A program made the translations under genes and the position numbers. The notes under the pieces are model-generated. The model made no database searches, had not been told where the DNA came from, and saw nothing but the letters and a program-made list of their open reading frames with translations. This document shows positions 12,271 to 24,900 of a stretch of DNA of 64,000 bases, in pieces. Source of the stretch: Trichaptum fuscoviolaceum (lineage: Eukaryota > Basidiomycota > Agaricomycetes > Hymenochaetales > Trichaptaceae); the NCBI GenBank assembly GCA_910574455.1, contig CAJSYZ010000003.1, positions 2,727,250 through 2,791,249 of the forward strand, given 5' to 3'. Numbering within the stretch: position 1 is the first letter of the stretch; the number at the start of each line of letters is the position of its first letter.

Positions 12271-15200
12271 TCACGCAGACCCATCGCCGAGGTAGCGCGC
12301 CTGGACCTGCCTCCCATTGAGGCCGATCGCCTTCACAGTCTGGTCGTCACCGGGCACAAGATCAATTGCTTGGTCGCTCCAGCTAACGTCGTCACCCTCC
12401 ACATCGAGGACGATGCCCTTGATAGGCTTCTTAGACGAAAGAGTGAGTGTTTCACCATCTGACCCGACCGTGATTTTGAGTCCAGCCTCTTCGACGGAGG
12501 GGAAGTGGATATACTTGAAAGGCTCCGGCCTGTATGAAAAAAGGAGTGCATCATTTGACGTCAGCCAAGCAATTCGCGGGGTTTATGGTAGAGAAGGTTA
12601 TTACCAATTTGAGTAGCGCGCAAGTATGTCATTTCCATCCGACAGCACCGCAGACACGATGATCGTCTTCGGGACTTCGCTCAGTTTCGTGCGTGTCGGC
12701 TGACCAGGCAGGTTGCCTTTCCACAGTTCTGTGCTCGCGTTTGGCGCGAGGACAATCTCTTTCGTCCACTTGTCCGTCCAGTTCGAGTACAAGTCGAAGC
12801 TCGACACCGTCAGCGTCGCCTTCTTCTCTGCGAGCTGGCTGTTCGTGCCCCAGATCTCGATGACGGTGTCGATGGAGAAGTCCGCCGCGGTTACGTCGGA
12901 CGCGAAGGTCTTGAGCTCTTTGCGCGTCATCCCGACGGTGTACGGCCTCAATTCGCGAGCGATCGTAAAGTAGGCGGGCTTCGGTCGAAGGAAGTAGTCG
13001 ACGATGGCCCAGGATGTTACTGGCCAGCAATCGTTGATCTCCGCAATAATGTCAATCAGGATCGAGACAAGTCAAACTTGAATGTGGGAAGTTACCTGCC
13101 ACACAAGAGCACCAGCGGTGTACTCCCTGCCCCTTCCCTTCCAGTTGCGTCGCCAAAGCCTATAAGCTGACGCTAACGTCTCCGCTTGCATTATCTGCGT
13201 GTAGTAGACATAGCTGAAGTCAAATTATCTTCTTAGTGTGGCTCTCATGTCGATTGAATTGGAACTAATCGCCTACCTTTCCATGTCGAAAGCATGCTTG
13301 AAGTTCTCCATGAGGTAGAGCTCCAGCCGACGCTCGAAACCATCAGCCTTGTTGTGGTTGCAGTTGGATCTGCACGGTGCCTCAGGTGAGCGCGTGTTTA
13401 AACCAAAAGATGATGACATACTTTGACTGAGGGTATCGCTCTGACTTATCGTCTCCAAGCCAGTAGTCAACAGTGCGTATGTTTGGATACCCTTCCCTAA
13501 ATCCTTGCTCAATAGGATCTTACATGCGGAAGATATGAGTTAGACTTACATTCCAAACTCGGATACAAAGCGTCCCGCGAGGATGTCCCAGTTGTGCCAT
13601 GGCTCCTGGGATCCATGCCAGACATTCCCTATACAAAGGAAACAGGAGATTCAGTGAATTGGCCGATTCAACAGGAAGATGCGACTTACACTGATGTAGA
13701 TCACCGTTCGTCCTGTCCGTCGTGACCTGACCGAAGCCACTATACGGCGAAGAACGATGGTAGTATATATCGCTGTATTTTGCGGTGACCTCAGGGAGTA
13801 GACGCTCGTATATGTATCGCGCCGGGAAGTTTGTCTCCCGGAAATCCGACTTCTCATCGTTGTAGTCGAGCTCTAGCTTCATCGATTCCGCCACCTGGTA
13901 GTCTGAACATTTATATATACTCGCCTTAGTGCCTCATAATTCACTTTGCGGAGGGGGGGGGGTCAAAATCGCACCTTCATTGTTGCCAGCTAATCCATTT
14001 TAGTGCGCATATGCATAAATGGTGAGCACTGATAAAGAGACCGAACATATTGTTCCCCTCACCAAGTATCACGATTGAAGGATGGTGCCTAATTCTCTTC
14101 ACATTCTGTGTCGCTTCGATTTCCACAGACGCGGTGAAGGAGTCGTATGCAGGATACTAGGTGTCCACACAAAATACAGGACGGGGGGGTTCGTTAGTTT
14201 AATTTTAGTGAAATGCAAGTATCGCCCTGTAGCTTACTTGACCACAGCCGAACATGAAGTCCTGCCACACGAGAATTCCAAGCTCTAAACAATAGAAGAA
14301 TTTGCACTCAACGTCGGATAGCTGGTGATAGAGCGTATAGGACGCTTACCATCACAGATATCATAGAAACTATCCGCCTCGTAAATGCCGCCGCCCCATA
14401 CGCGAATCATGTTCTGATTTCCAGCGACGAGGAGATCGAGCCAGTCTCGGTATCTCTTCGGCGTCATGCTGTGTAGAAATTTCCGGATCAAATGAGCATG
14501 CTTAGTTGCGAAAAAAACCGAGGCTTGGAATTTACGTACGTGGTGAGGAAGCTGTCCGCAGGGATCCAGTTCGAGCCTAAAAACAAATATGGGACAGTCA
14601 GGCACTTATTTCCGATACAACGTGAATGTAAGGGACATTGAGGTACTGACCTCCGCAGAAAATGCGAATATTGTTGACTTCAAAGAGGAATGAATGACCA
14701 GGCTGGTCCTCAAGCTCGTCTTGGACGACCCGGACGCGTCGGAACCCGACACGTTTCTCCTGTTCATCAACAAGGTTTCCTTCCTGGATAATTTGTGATT
14801 GAGAGCAGTCAGTGAAGCCTGAACCAAATTTCGGGATGTGATGCCAAGAACACTGACCTCGTCGATCACGGTAATTTGTATGGTGTATAGTGCTTGCTTG
14901 CCGTAGCCGACGGGGTACCATAGATCGTAGACACCCGCTTTCCCCTCAAAGGATGCTGCACCTTTGCTGCCTTCAACATCGATAGAATCACTATGCACAA
15001 GCTTGCCATCCGAGTCAAGTATGGCATATTTTGCTGTCAAGCCATTCGATGTACCTTCCAGCTCAAGAGAGATTTCGGCGTGTACACTGAGATCATCCTT
15101 AACATCAATCACAGACCGCAAAGTCTGCAATGCGTGTGGTGTATGCATGGACAGAAATCGGCTTCCAAGGGCCGACCGTCATCAACACCGGACCTGTAGT

Positions 15201-16278
15201 AGCACGTCGAATGACGTGCAGTGAAAGACATTCCGTGATAGATTGTCGAAGTGGATGAATGTTGTGGATAGGTTATCGTCGCGGAGACCAAATATAGTGA
15301 GAAGTGAATACAGAGATACAAATGTACTACCAGCTTACCCCAGTCCCAACCATAACTGAAGAAATAGGTTAAATTTCTTGGAGTGAAAGTTACCGACGAT
15401 GGCAAAAGGCTAATAATACTCACTTGTATTGCGCCTTGCGAACATGGAGACGGCTTGAATCACCGTTCCATAGCGCGAGCTTTCCGTGCTGCTTCTCGAG
15501 TTCGCGGCCCTGCCATCCGAGAAGATCGTCGTGAGATTGTAAGGCATGGTTCAGTAAGGAAGCAAACCTTGATAAAAGTAGATGGGAAAGTTAGGACGAG
15601 CTCATTATCGCCTTCCTTGAGCGCCTGCTTTGCGGGCACACGGTATGCAATGAACTGGTTGTTCGATCTACAAGGAGGGTCACGGGACACAAGATAAGGA
15701 GTGAGTCTTGTTCAACTTCAGGCTGCGGAAGGATAGGGCAGCACTTACTCCACCAACTTCGTCCCGTTCTAATGTTAGAGAGATTGCATGAGGACCACGA
15801 GTCGATGTATACGCATCAGGGATGGATTGAATAGACTCACAAGTTCAACAGTGCAGTACGTATCCAGGCCATCAAAGGTCAGGTCGACGTTTGGAGCCGA
15901 TAAGGTGGCGACATCGAGGCTGAAGGAAGTCTTGAATCGCCATTCCGCTTCACCAATCCCTGTTGTGGGTTGAATGGAAGAGCTCGAAATGAGCCCGAAG
16001 TACCACAAACAGGGAGATCAACGATAACGCACACTGCACATCCCACTCGTGCAAGCCCACGAACTGTTCACAGACGTAGTGTGAGTAAGCTGATCATCGC
16101 TTAAGAAATGCCTAGAAGGACGAACCGGGTCGGGCACCACACCATTCTGAATGAGCTCGACATGGACACTTGTCGGAAATTGTTTGCAAGGCACCCATTC
16201 CCCCTTTTTTATGCCCTGGTCACCCGTTAGCTGTGTGAATGACCAGCTTTTATTGATGTTTTCGACTGTCGCTTTCAT
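12271..16278 (-). CDS. mndB: Beta-mannosidase (GH2), multi-exon, one probable 1-nt frameshift
   Basis: Exo-acting glycoside hydrolase family 2 enzyme that removes beta-1,4-mannose from mannan and N-glycan fragments. ATG at 16278 starts MKATVENINKSWSFTQL with no signal peptide, consistent with the intracellular MndB type. Exons assemble into the full family: VHVELIQNGVVPDP and GLHEWDVQW (N-terminal sugar-binding domain), YGWDWGPVLMTVGPWKPI (about 15360-15160), SNWIPADSFL, MIRVWGGGIYEADSFYD, VWQDFMFGCGQ, HHPSIVI followed by AGNNE (acid/base Glu, about 13970-14090), SEFGM (nucleophile Glu, about 13570), then TAGALVWQINDCWPVTSWA (about 13120-13010) and the C-terminal beta domains, stopping at 12271. 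One base is gained or lost near 15110-15125, between TTRIAD and IDVKDD; the rest reads cleanly. The gene is divergent from the sugar transporter. Confidence 0.92.
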
Positions 16279-16904
16279 GGCCAGACAAGACGACCGTGGT
16301 GGTAAGAGATGAACGACGATGTCTGTGCCACAGGCGATAATTATAGGTGATAGCAGGTATGTTCGGGCGTCCGGGTGGGTTCCTTGGATAGTAGTTCCGG
16401 TCGGCGAAGCATGCTGTTAGGGCCGTTACTGGGCAGGATGGAGGACCAGGGAGCAGAATTGTTGTTGCGGACGAAGAGGCCTGCGTAGAACGCGCGAAGC
16501 TGTCTCGAGACTGGGAGTTCTGCCGAGGCTCTGCCGAAGTCCGCTGCCAATCTCGATCAAATGAGTCCCGCGGGTCTCTCACGTGTTCTTCCCCGCATAT
16601 GATTGCCGGGGTTTCTCCTCGTCTTGATCGACGCTCTCTTTAGCACTACCACCATGCCCCCTTCTCCCCCTTAGCGCCCAGAAAACTTTAAGCCATCATG
16701 GAGCGTTTTTTCCGAAGCCTTTATTCAGTCAATATTGCACATTCAATTCAAAGGCGTTCCTGTCGTCTCGACTGAGAACTCCGCCTCTTTCTGTCCATTT
16801 TACAAGACCTCTCAGGCTCCAGGTATAAAGTCTTGGGAGTTTCAGCAGCTACAGGCCTTCGTCGGTCCTTTTCCCTCATCGCGGCCGCGCCCATTATAGC
16901 CATC
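16279..16904. promoter_or_regulatory. Shared divergent promoter region, beta-mannosidase and sugar transporter
   Basis: About 630 bp separate the two start codons. Both promoters and 5' UTRs must lie here. A minus-strand open frame (16250-16582) overlaps the mannosidase start and is not supported as a gene. No binding site can be named confidently. Confidence 0.5.
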
Positions 16905-19045
16905 ATGTCGCACTCACCGTCATCGAAAGGCAGCCTGAACGAGAAGGACCTTGGCATCGACGTATGTTGTGTGTTGTTCCACTGTCTCCGGCTGCTTCTT
17001 AACTTCATATTTAGACTCTGAAGGCTGAGAAGGATGCGAAAATCCTCGAAGTCAGATCCGGTATGTTCTTGGCCAGCTCATCCTCGGCACTTTTGGAGGC
17101 TAAATTGGATGTCTTCTAGCTGCGTTGGCTGCGGTGAAAGTATCCGGTGGCCTAAACCCCTGGTCGAAAGATTCTATTCTTCTCTATTTCTGCTGCTTTG
17201 TGAGTTCGTTATCTCCTTCCTCTTTCGAAACGAAGCAACTCTTTCTAACTTCCCAATTCAGATCAGTTTCTTGTGCTCTTGCGCTAATGGCTACGATGGT
17301 TCGTTGATGACTGCGATTAACATCGTGAGTTTGTTTCTTACCGTGAACACCAAAGCAGGATTATTTACGGCAAGTTTCCCCACAGATGCCATTCTACCAA
17401 AACCGTTTCAACGCGGGTACCGTCGGATCGACTACCGGCATTATCTTCTCCATCTGTAAGTGACCATTACGGCTCGCTGGGTGGCTTTTTCTGAAGGTCA
17501 GCTTAGACACTATTGGTGGACTTGTCAGTCCTTGGATTGCCGGCCCTCTTACTGATCGCTTTGGTCGTCGTGGAGGAATGTTTGTCGGCTCGATTATCAT
17601 CTGCATAGGTCTGTTTAATTTGGTATTGGAATGAAGAGATTAATCGACTTATGCGACATTTCGAACAGGTTCTGCTATCATTGCTTCTTCAAACAAGAAG
17701 GGCCAGTTCATCGGAGGTCGTTTCCTTCTCGGTTTTGGCGTGAGTATCCTCACTTGCGCTGCGCCATCGTATATCGTCGAAGTCTCTCCACCTCAATGGC
17801 GTGGTCGCATGACTGCGTTTTACAACTGCGGGTAGGTTTCTCCCCACTTGCGCCAGATTGTACAAACTCAATCACTCAATTCGATTAGTTGGTTCGGAGG
17901 CTCCATCCCAGCTGCCGGAATTACTCTTGGTACCCAAAAGATGCATTCTGACCTCTCCTGGAGGCTCCCGCTCATCTTCCAATGCGTTCCTGCGTTTATC
18001 GTTATCTGCTGCGTGTGGTTCCTCCCGGAATCTCCTCGCTGGCTCATGGCGAACTCACGTGAAGACGAAGCCCTTGCATTCCTTGCCCGCTTTCACGGTA
18101 ACGGTGACCCGAATCACCCCCTCGTCCAACTCGAATACCAGGAATTCAAGGACACCATCGCCATTGATGGAGCAGACAAGCGTTGGTGGGATTATTCTGA
18201 ACTGTTCAAGACCTCTTCAGCTCGCTGGCGGTCGCTAATGGTTCTCCTCATGGTAAGTACAGTTCTATCTATCGCTAGTAATGTGTGGCTCCTGATCTGC
18301 AAATTTTCTCGTAGGGTGTCTTCGGTCAATTCTCTGGCAATGGCCTCGGTTATTTCAACACTGAGATCTACGCCGCAGTCGGTTACGACAACTACATGCA
18401 ATTTGTACTCAACCTTTGCTCCTCCATTGTCTCCTGCGCCGGTGCGCTCACGGGCGTCGCGCTGTCCGACCGGATGTCCCGTCGCAAGGTACTCATTGCC
18501 GGTACATTTGGAAGCGCCGTCCTTCTGGCAATTAATGGCGGGCTGTCGGCGAAGTGGGCGCAGATGCCGGAAGGCAACAAAGACATCAAGGTCGGCCAGG
18601 GCGCCGTTGCCGCGTACTTTTTCTTCAACATCATCTACTCGTTCGCGTACACCCCGCTCCAGGCATTGTACCCCGTCGAATGCTTGCAGACCACTGCGCG
18701 TGCGAAGGGTATGTCGATGTACGGTGTCGTCGTTAACGTCTTTGGTTTCATCAACATGTTTGCCGGACCAATCGCGCTAAAGAACATCCAGTACAAATAT
18801 GTCTTCGTACGTCCACTTTTCTGCTAAAAATTCACGTTCATCGCATAACATATTTTACTTCAGATTTTCGTCGGTTGGGATCTCATCGAGACTCTTATTT
18901 GGTATCTGGTTGGTGTCGAGACTGTCGGACGCAGTCTTGAGGAGCTCGAGGAGGTCTTCACATCTCCATATCCACCACGCGCAAAGCCTAAAAAGGTTGT
19001 TGCCGTGAAGAATGACGGCCATATTGATGTTGTCCAGGACGCTTA
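16905..19045 (+). CDS. MFS sugar transporter (lactose permease/hexose transporter type)
   Basis: Twelve-helix major facilitator of the plasma membrane, sugar porter family. At least ten short introns are removed; the product of about 525 residues has no frame break. Family signatures in order: GYDGSLMTAI in helix 1 (about 17290), TDRFGRRGG in the loop 2-3 (about 17555), GRFLLGFG in helix 4, PSYIVEVSPPQWRGR (about 17770), PESPRWL (about 18030), GVFGQFSGNGLGYF in helix 7, SDRMSRRKV (about 18470) and YPVECLQTTARAKG (about 18675). The start at 16905 (MSHSPSSKGSLNEKD) was preferred over an in-frame ATG at 16833, which would add a hydrophobic extension unlike family members. The substrate is not deducible, but the divergent beta-mannosidase suggests mannose or manno-oligosaccharides. 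Confidence 0.92.
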
Positions 19046-21326
19046 AAGTATCTCTGAGAACATTTCCAGATTCAGCTACACCTTACATTATTTATCTCTT
19101 TCCTTCAGGAGAATCAGTGTCTTCCAGAGAGACTAAGCGATTATCCTCTTTTACGACTCACTGTATGTACCCGTAATGAAATATGCGCTAATTTATCAGA
19201 GATTGGGTTAGTATTTACTCCCTGCCAAGAAGGGCTCTGTGTTAAAGACAGTTTAGTCAGATAATCCCCGTCGTAACATATCGAGATTCGGGTCGATCTT
19301 CGAATGCCCTGAGCGTTAAACGTGATGGTTGTGTGCCTCAGCGGGCAATCCTAGAAGGGATCTCGGGGAAACAAATCTGTGTCCGGTCAGAATGCTTCCA
19401 AAATGCGCCAAAATGTGATCAGCGTCGCAGCTCCGGCGTAACCTTACAACCCGAAAGATTGACGTTCAATTCTTGCCTAAGGCAGCTTCTCTATGTATTT
19501 AGCTTTTTTTTAAATGTCATTTTCTTACTTTATCATTCGCAAGCAATACTCGGTACATCCTGATCAGCGAACAATTGCATGAGTTTGGGTTCTTTTCGAT
19601 TGGCACTCGGTGCCTATCTGAGGTTTTGCCCATCGACAGGTTCACATGGAATTCGAAGCGAATTATGCATGTCTGCAACCTTAGTCCACGACTTTTGCAT
19701 TCAACCAAGAGAGAGCGCGCAATTTCCTTCCAGTCTCGTGCTCCATCTGGACTCAGCCCAGGAATTAGGGGATCCTCACGCGCTCGGCGCCCGCTCATTT
19801 GTTGCACCCTGGGTCCGAACTTCACTGATCAGCCTCCTTGTAAACCAGCCAGATAACATAAAAAGACGGGTAAGACCGTCTACTGGCTCTTCATCACCTA
19901 CCATTACCACCACCATCCCCGCTGCGTGATTGAGGATCTTTGACCTCGGACCATGCGAAGGGGGCAAGGGTGGGGTAGTAGAAAGGTCGGGAGGACTATA
20001 CGAGGATGGCTTGCTTCAATTTGGCTTCATTGGCCGACAACGTCGTCCTACGTGTAAATCAATCTTTACAATTCATACGGCACAAAACGAGAATTAACTT
20101 ACAAGCAGTTGCTCGCATCCGAAGGGCGACTAGCGGCATGCTCTATGGAAGATGATAGATGAGTAGCTGACAGAGGGAAACCAAATTGGTAGGCACGGCG
20201 CGAAGATTCTCGTAGCTTCCCGGACAATTGCCTGAGCAGGGTTGTGAGTAATAATGGGAGTCGATGCAGGTCAGTATTGGGCTGCCTCCTCTGAGCGCGC
20301 TGCAGAGCTGGCGCCAGCCTGCGTCACGAGTGGACCCACTGTCTTGCTCAGGCCGTTTTGCAAGGATGAGAAGGGGATGGCGAACTCTTGTTCATGTAAA
20401 GGGGATGCCTGCGGCTTACGGGCCGGGACTGGTAGGTGGTGGATGGGATATTGCCTCCTCCAAGCCTCTTACCGTCCCAGATCCCGGTAAAAGGATATCC
20501 ATCCTTTTCTCTTCACTGCACTGATGACATGCATTTTAAACGAAATCAGTCTGTTTCCAGACCACCACTGAGCATATACCTGAGCTAGTAGTACTCGGGT
20601 TGAGTGGACACTGCCCTCTCGGTCCTACTGGGAATCAATGTTACCAGAGGTGCAATGGGACCAGCGTTGCGGATGGTGGCATTGACTAGCTTTGGCGATT
20701 TTGCGCAGGCGCCTATGGTTTGGGAGTGTGGCACTGTTTCATCAGCTAAATATCCAGGTCGACCCTGCTTATCCTCTCGGCTTAGGAAAAAGCCCATTTA
20801 GCAGGACATGGGATGTCGTTCCCGTGTCTGCGAAGTGGGTCTTTCCAGCCACCGACAGGAAGTACGCAAGCGTCAGTATTCATCGTGAACTATTTGGTAG
20901 TGCATGGGGTTGCCGACGGTACTAAGCGATTGGCCGTTATTCTTGGCCTCTTCAGAGGCCAGAGTTCTGTTCAACGAGCGTACATTGCGGGTGGTCCCAT
21001 TGTCCAAGCTATGTGTTTGACAGGCTGCCTAGCTTTCTGGTGTGTAGCGGGCTACATAGGTAGTGCTCGTCTTTGCTTTCCGTGGCTGACGGTTCGACAA
21101 ATTATCGCCGATTGGATACCTGTCCTGACAACGGGTCATGTTGACGATCAGTTTTCGTCTTTGGCGTATTGACGGCACGCTTATGACTTGTAGAATGCCC
21201 GCCCGTAGCTGTTGCCTATGAACGGATGACGAAGGTTTCAAGTTGTGACAGACTCCGCGACGAGACTCCTAGCTCTGGGAAGTTACGATCTGTGAGGCAA
21301 AGAGCGGTCATATCTGCAGACTACTT
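19046..21326. other. Intergenic region before the transposon island
   Basis: About 2.3 kb with scattered open frames of up to about 119 codons on both strands. None has a recognisable domain or consistent splice sites. It ends at the left terminal inverted repeat of the large element. Confidence 0.5.
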
Positions 21327-21359
21327 CATCAGGGAAACTACTTTCTGCTGAAAGTGACT
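21327..21359 (+). repeat. Left terminal inverted repeat
   Basis: Thirty-three bases beginning CATCAGGGAAACT and ending GACT. The first 13 bases are identical to the reverse complement of the sequence ending at 62099; 26 of 33 match overall. The outer dinucleotide is TT. Confidence 0.6.
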
Positions 21360-21935
21360 TAAGTGTTACTTAAACGTCCTGAGAGACTGAAGTCTTAAAT
21401 AAGGCAAGCTTTACTTATTCATGCATGTCCTCCCATTATTCAGGACAAGTTGGCTGAAATAAGTGCGGGCTGGCTTAAATAAGGAAAGATGGCTGAATCA
21501 GTGCTCTAAGTGTTTCAGGCATTCTGCACCCCAGTGCTCCAGTGTATCATCCTTTAATTACAGCAGTAGACAAGTGTTGTAAGACAAATTGCAGTGCTCA
21601 AGAGTCTAAGTGCATAAGAACGTTCCAAGTATTTCATTGCATCAGAAATATATAAGACAACATTATGTAGCTATCAGTGCCTCAGCGTTCAAGTACATCA
21701 GTCATTTACGCAAGACTAAGCATAGCAGTCGCTATCATGGGATCCGCCACGACATTATCCTGAACCTCTTCCGTGACGGGCAGTGGCAGGCCACATTTCG
21801 CTGCCGTGCCTTTGTTTCTACTGCTACGCCAAAGAACATGCAGAATTGAAGACTGCTCTGCGAGTCGATGGTAATATAATGTTGAGCGCACGGACAGAAA
21901 CGAAAAGAAGAGGCTCACTAGTGATTGATTTGCCC

Positions 21936-24900
21936 TTAGAAGTCTACGCAGTCCGTAGCCGAATCCCATTTTGAAGCGTCGTCCTCCTCATGATCACCAT
22001 CTCCACCTAAATCCTTGTCCTTGTCCTTGCCCTCGCCCTCGCCCTCGTCCTCGCCGTCGCCCTCGCCGTCGTCCTCGCCCTCGTCATCGCCGTCGCCCTC
22101 GCCGTCGTCCTCGCCGTCGTCATCGCCCTCGCCGTCGTCATCGCCCTCGCCGTCGTCATCGCCCTCGCCGTCGTCATCGCCCTCGCCGTCATCATCGCCC
22201 TTGCACTCAATCTTGTCAACTCCCTCGTCCCCGCTCTCACTCAGGTTGTCGTCACCCTCAGCATTAGCATGCTCGTCCTCTGCATCACCTTCCACCTCGC
22301 CTCTATACTCAGCCACCTCACGCTCTTCGCCCTTATCGTCGGTTCCGTCGGTTCCGTCTTCCCAATTATCAGCGTCTTCGTCATACGCTTTTTCGCAGGT
22401 CGAATCTGCATCTATAACGTCAAAATACAAGGAGAAGTCCCTGCCAGTGATACCCGATCCAACAAGTTCGGTGTTCTTTCTCGTATCGATATCTGTACTG
22501 GCATCGTAAGCTAGGAGGCGGGATCGAACCTTTTCCCAGTTTGATTCAGTGAAGAAAGAGGGATTTGACAACAAGTTAACATAGTCGTCCGTATGAGGTT
22601 GCCACAGAGCGCTAGTGAAATACCACTCAGCGCCGCCAAGTTCTTCTTTGATATTTTGCAACCGAGCCACCTGTTTATCAATGGCAACCTTGACCTATCC
22701 ATGGGAAGATCAGCGAATAAGGACAATATAAGTGCTGAAAAAAGTAGATACCGCTGTTGCCGCAAGGGCGAGGGCACCGATAGGCTTTCCTATGGTGTTT
22801 CTGTCCAGTATTTTATGCCGACCCATGGCCAAGACAATGTGTACGGACAACACTGAGACCACAAGGTCAGAGCAGAACAGTCCTTGCTTCTGTAAATTAG
22901 GGTCAATGCATGGACACAAAATGCGACAATAAATACTCTTTTACTTACCCTCTCCATACTATACCAGCTTTCCCATAGAAACGGTTCGGCTTTCTTCTTG
23001 TCAACTAGCGACTGCAACGTCTTCACAATTGCTTCGTTTCGCATTGATTTTGATTGTTCGCCGCTGATAAAACTTGCAACTGATTGCTCAGCTTTCTCAA
23101 AAAGTTTCTTGCGCCAGCTATCAGAGCATCTCTGGGCCACCTGAAATACAAGGATCGCATCTCAATTTGGTAAAGGTGACTTGGAGATAAGTTAGATTGA
23201 CTCAACTAGAGAACAGATATCGGCGAACTGAGTTTCGTAACTGAATTCCACAGAATCAAACACTTTCCCCCACAGTGAGCTGATGAGCTTATTGTCCGGA
23301 GTTTGCCATGGTGTGACGGACTTTCCAACTGCGCGAAATAGTGAAGGTAATAGAATATGAGTCCATCCTGCCTGAGTACCGGGAGGGAGACACTGGTTCG
23401 TCGCCCTTTTCCTGCCTGGCACGCGAGATCCTTCCCTTCCTTCATTTTGATCCTTGTCCTCAAGTCCCACTGATGTCTGCATATAAGTAAATCAGCAAAA
23501 TATGTCATAGAAATGAATTTGATTCGACAAACTGAGCTAGTAGTCCGAGAGACTTTGCGATGACCTTGATAAGCCCCAGTCACTAACACTTCGGGTCCGG
23601 GGGTGCAGGATGCTCTCGTCATTGCAAGGGACGGTGCTCGAGGTGCTAACGACATCTTTCGACCACCAGACTATTAGTAAGAAAAAAAGGTGAATGTCTA
23701 CATTTAGAGTGTATCAATCGACTCTCACTTACTTCATTATCAGCCACCAGCGACTGCCTCTTGCGATTAGAGGTAGCGGATCCAAGCTCCGGCTGCAGCA
23801 CGTCAGAAAGCTGTTATCCGTGGCAAGTGAACAGCTCGAAAAGAAGCACTTACTGTCATATCGGCCTCAGGCCGATAAGGAATGTCAGAGGGTTTCCTCT
23901 TCTTACTCAAGTCCTTTCCGCCTGATCAGATACGAACTTAAAATGCCGGTTACCATAGAATTGACGCTTACTGTGGCACCGGCCTGTGTGTCCATGTCAG
24001 TCAACAATGACTTCTTGATCTTGACAGCCTTATTAGCCTATTGAGATGGTTTAAAATAAGTAAACATAAAATGAAGGAATTCATTGCACGTGAAGGTAGA
24101 AGAATTACCACATTAACCTGAGAGTCGGTGTCTGGTGGCGACTTCCTCTTTCCGTTCTTTGTGACTGTGATGTCCTATTCATATTCACACATTAGCGCTC
24201 AACTTGAAGTGAAGAAGGAAACGAATAGTTGCCACAGGAGAGCACCGGAAGTGAGCCTACAGTGCATCGACACTCACACATACCTGTACACGGGGTTCCA
24301 AGGCTAGTGATTGCACCTTACAACCATAAATAAGGGGGGAACGAGAGAAGTTGAGATAAGATAGACTTACCGGTGCGCTAAGCTGCGAAATAGCAGTCCT
24401 CTTGTTTGCATCCTATCAAAATACCAATTCAGTAAGCAATGAAGGAAGGATGTACCATGAAGATCACTGTCTGGTACTCACCTGTCCACCTGGATTTATC
24501 TTGTTATTCTTATCCTCGAGTACGGGAAGGGATTACTCAGTAGATTGAAAAAATGTAGAATGATATGACATCGCTTACCGTTGAAACCTGCGACCCGGAA
24601 AGAGTGTCACGCAATAACTTCCTTTTCTTCGAGTTGACGTTGCTGCTACCTCCATCCTGTTCATGAGACGGCAGTTGGCAGATAAACAATAACGAAGGAA
24701 TATGAACAAACGGTCATGGAGCAACTGACATGAATCGAACAGTAATCAGTCGGACTCACACAAGCTTGAGCCGGCCTTGTTAGCCTCTTCGGATCGCTTC
24801 CGCCCTATAAACAAGTTATTCAGACTGCATCTGCCATTCTAATGCTCCGTCAACTCACAACATTTGATTCCGAATCGACAAGATGTGCCTTCTGTTGCAC

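Noticed and set aside
16250..16582. Minus-strand ORF of 110 codons upstream of the beta-mannosidase
   Set aside because: It overlaps the mannosidase start in another frame, is Ser/Arg/Pro-rich and lacks any conserved feature; treated as 5' UTR/promoter.
20254..21172. Plus-strand ORFs before the left terminal repeat
   Set aside because: Short, overlapping frames with no similarity to known families; not supported as genes.
21971..22509. Plus-strand Pro/Arg- and Ser/Pro-repeat ORFs
   Set aside because: Antisense shadows of the acidic GDDDGE repeat of the minus-strand companion gene.
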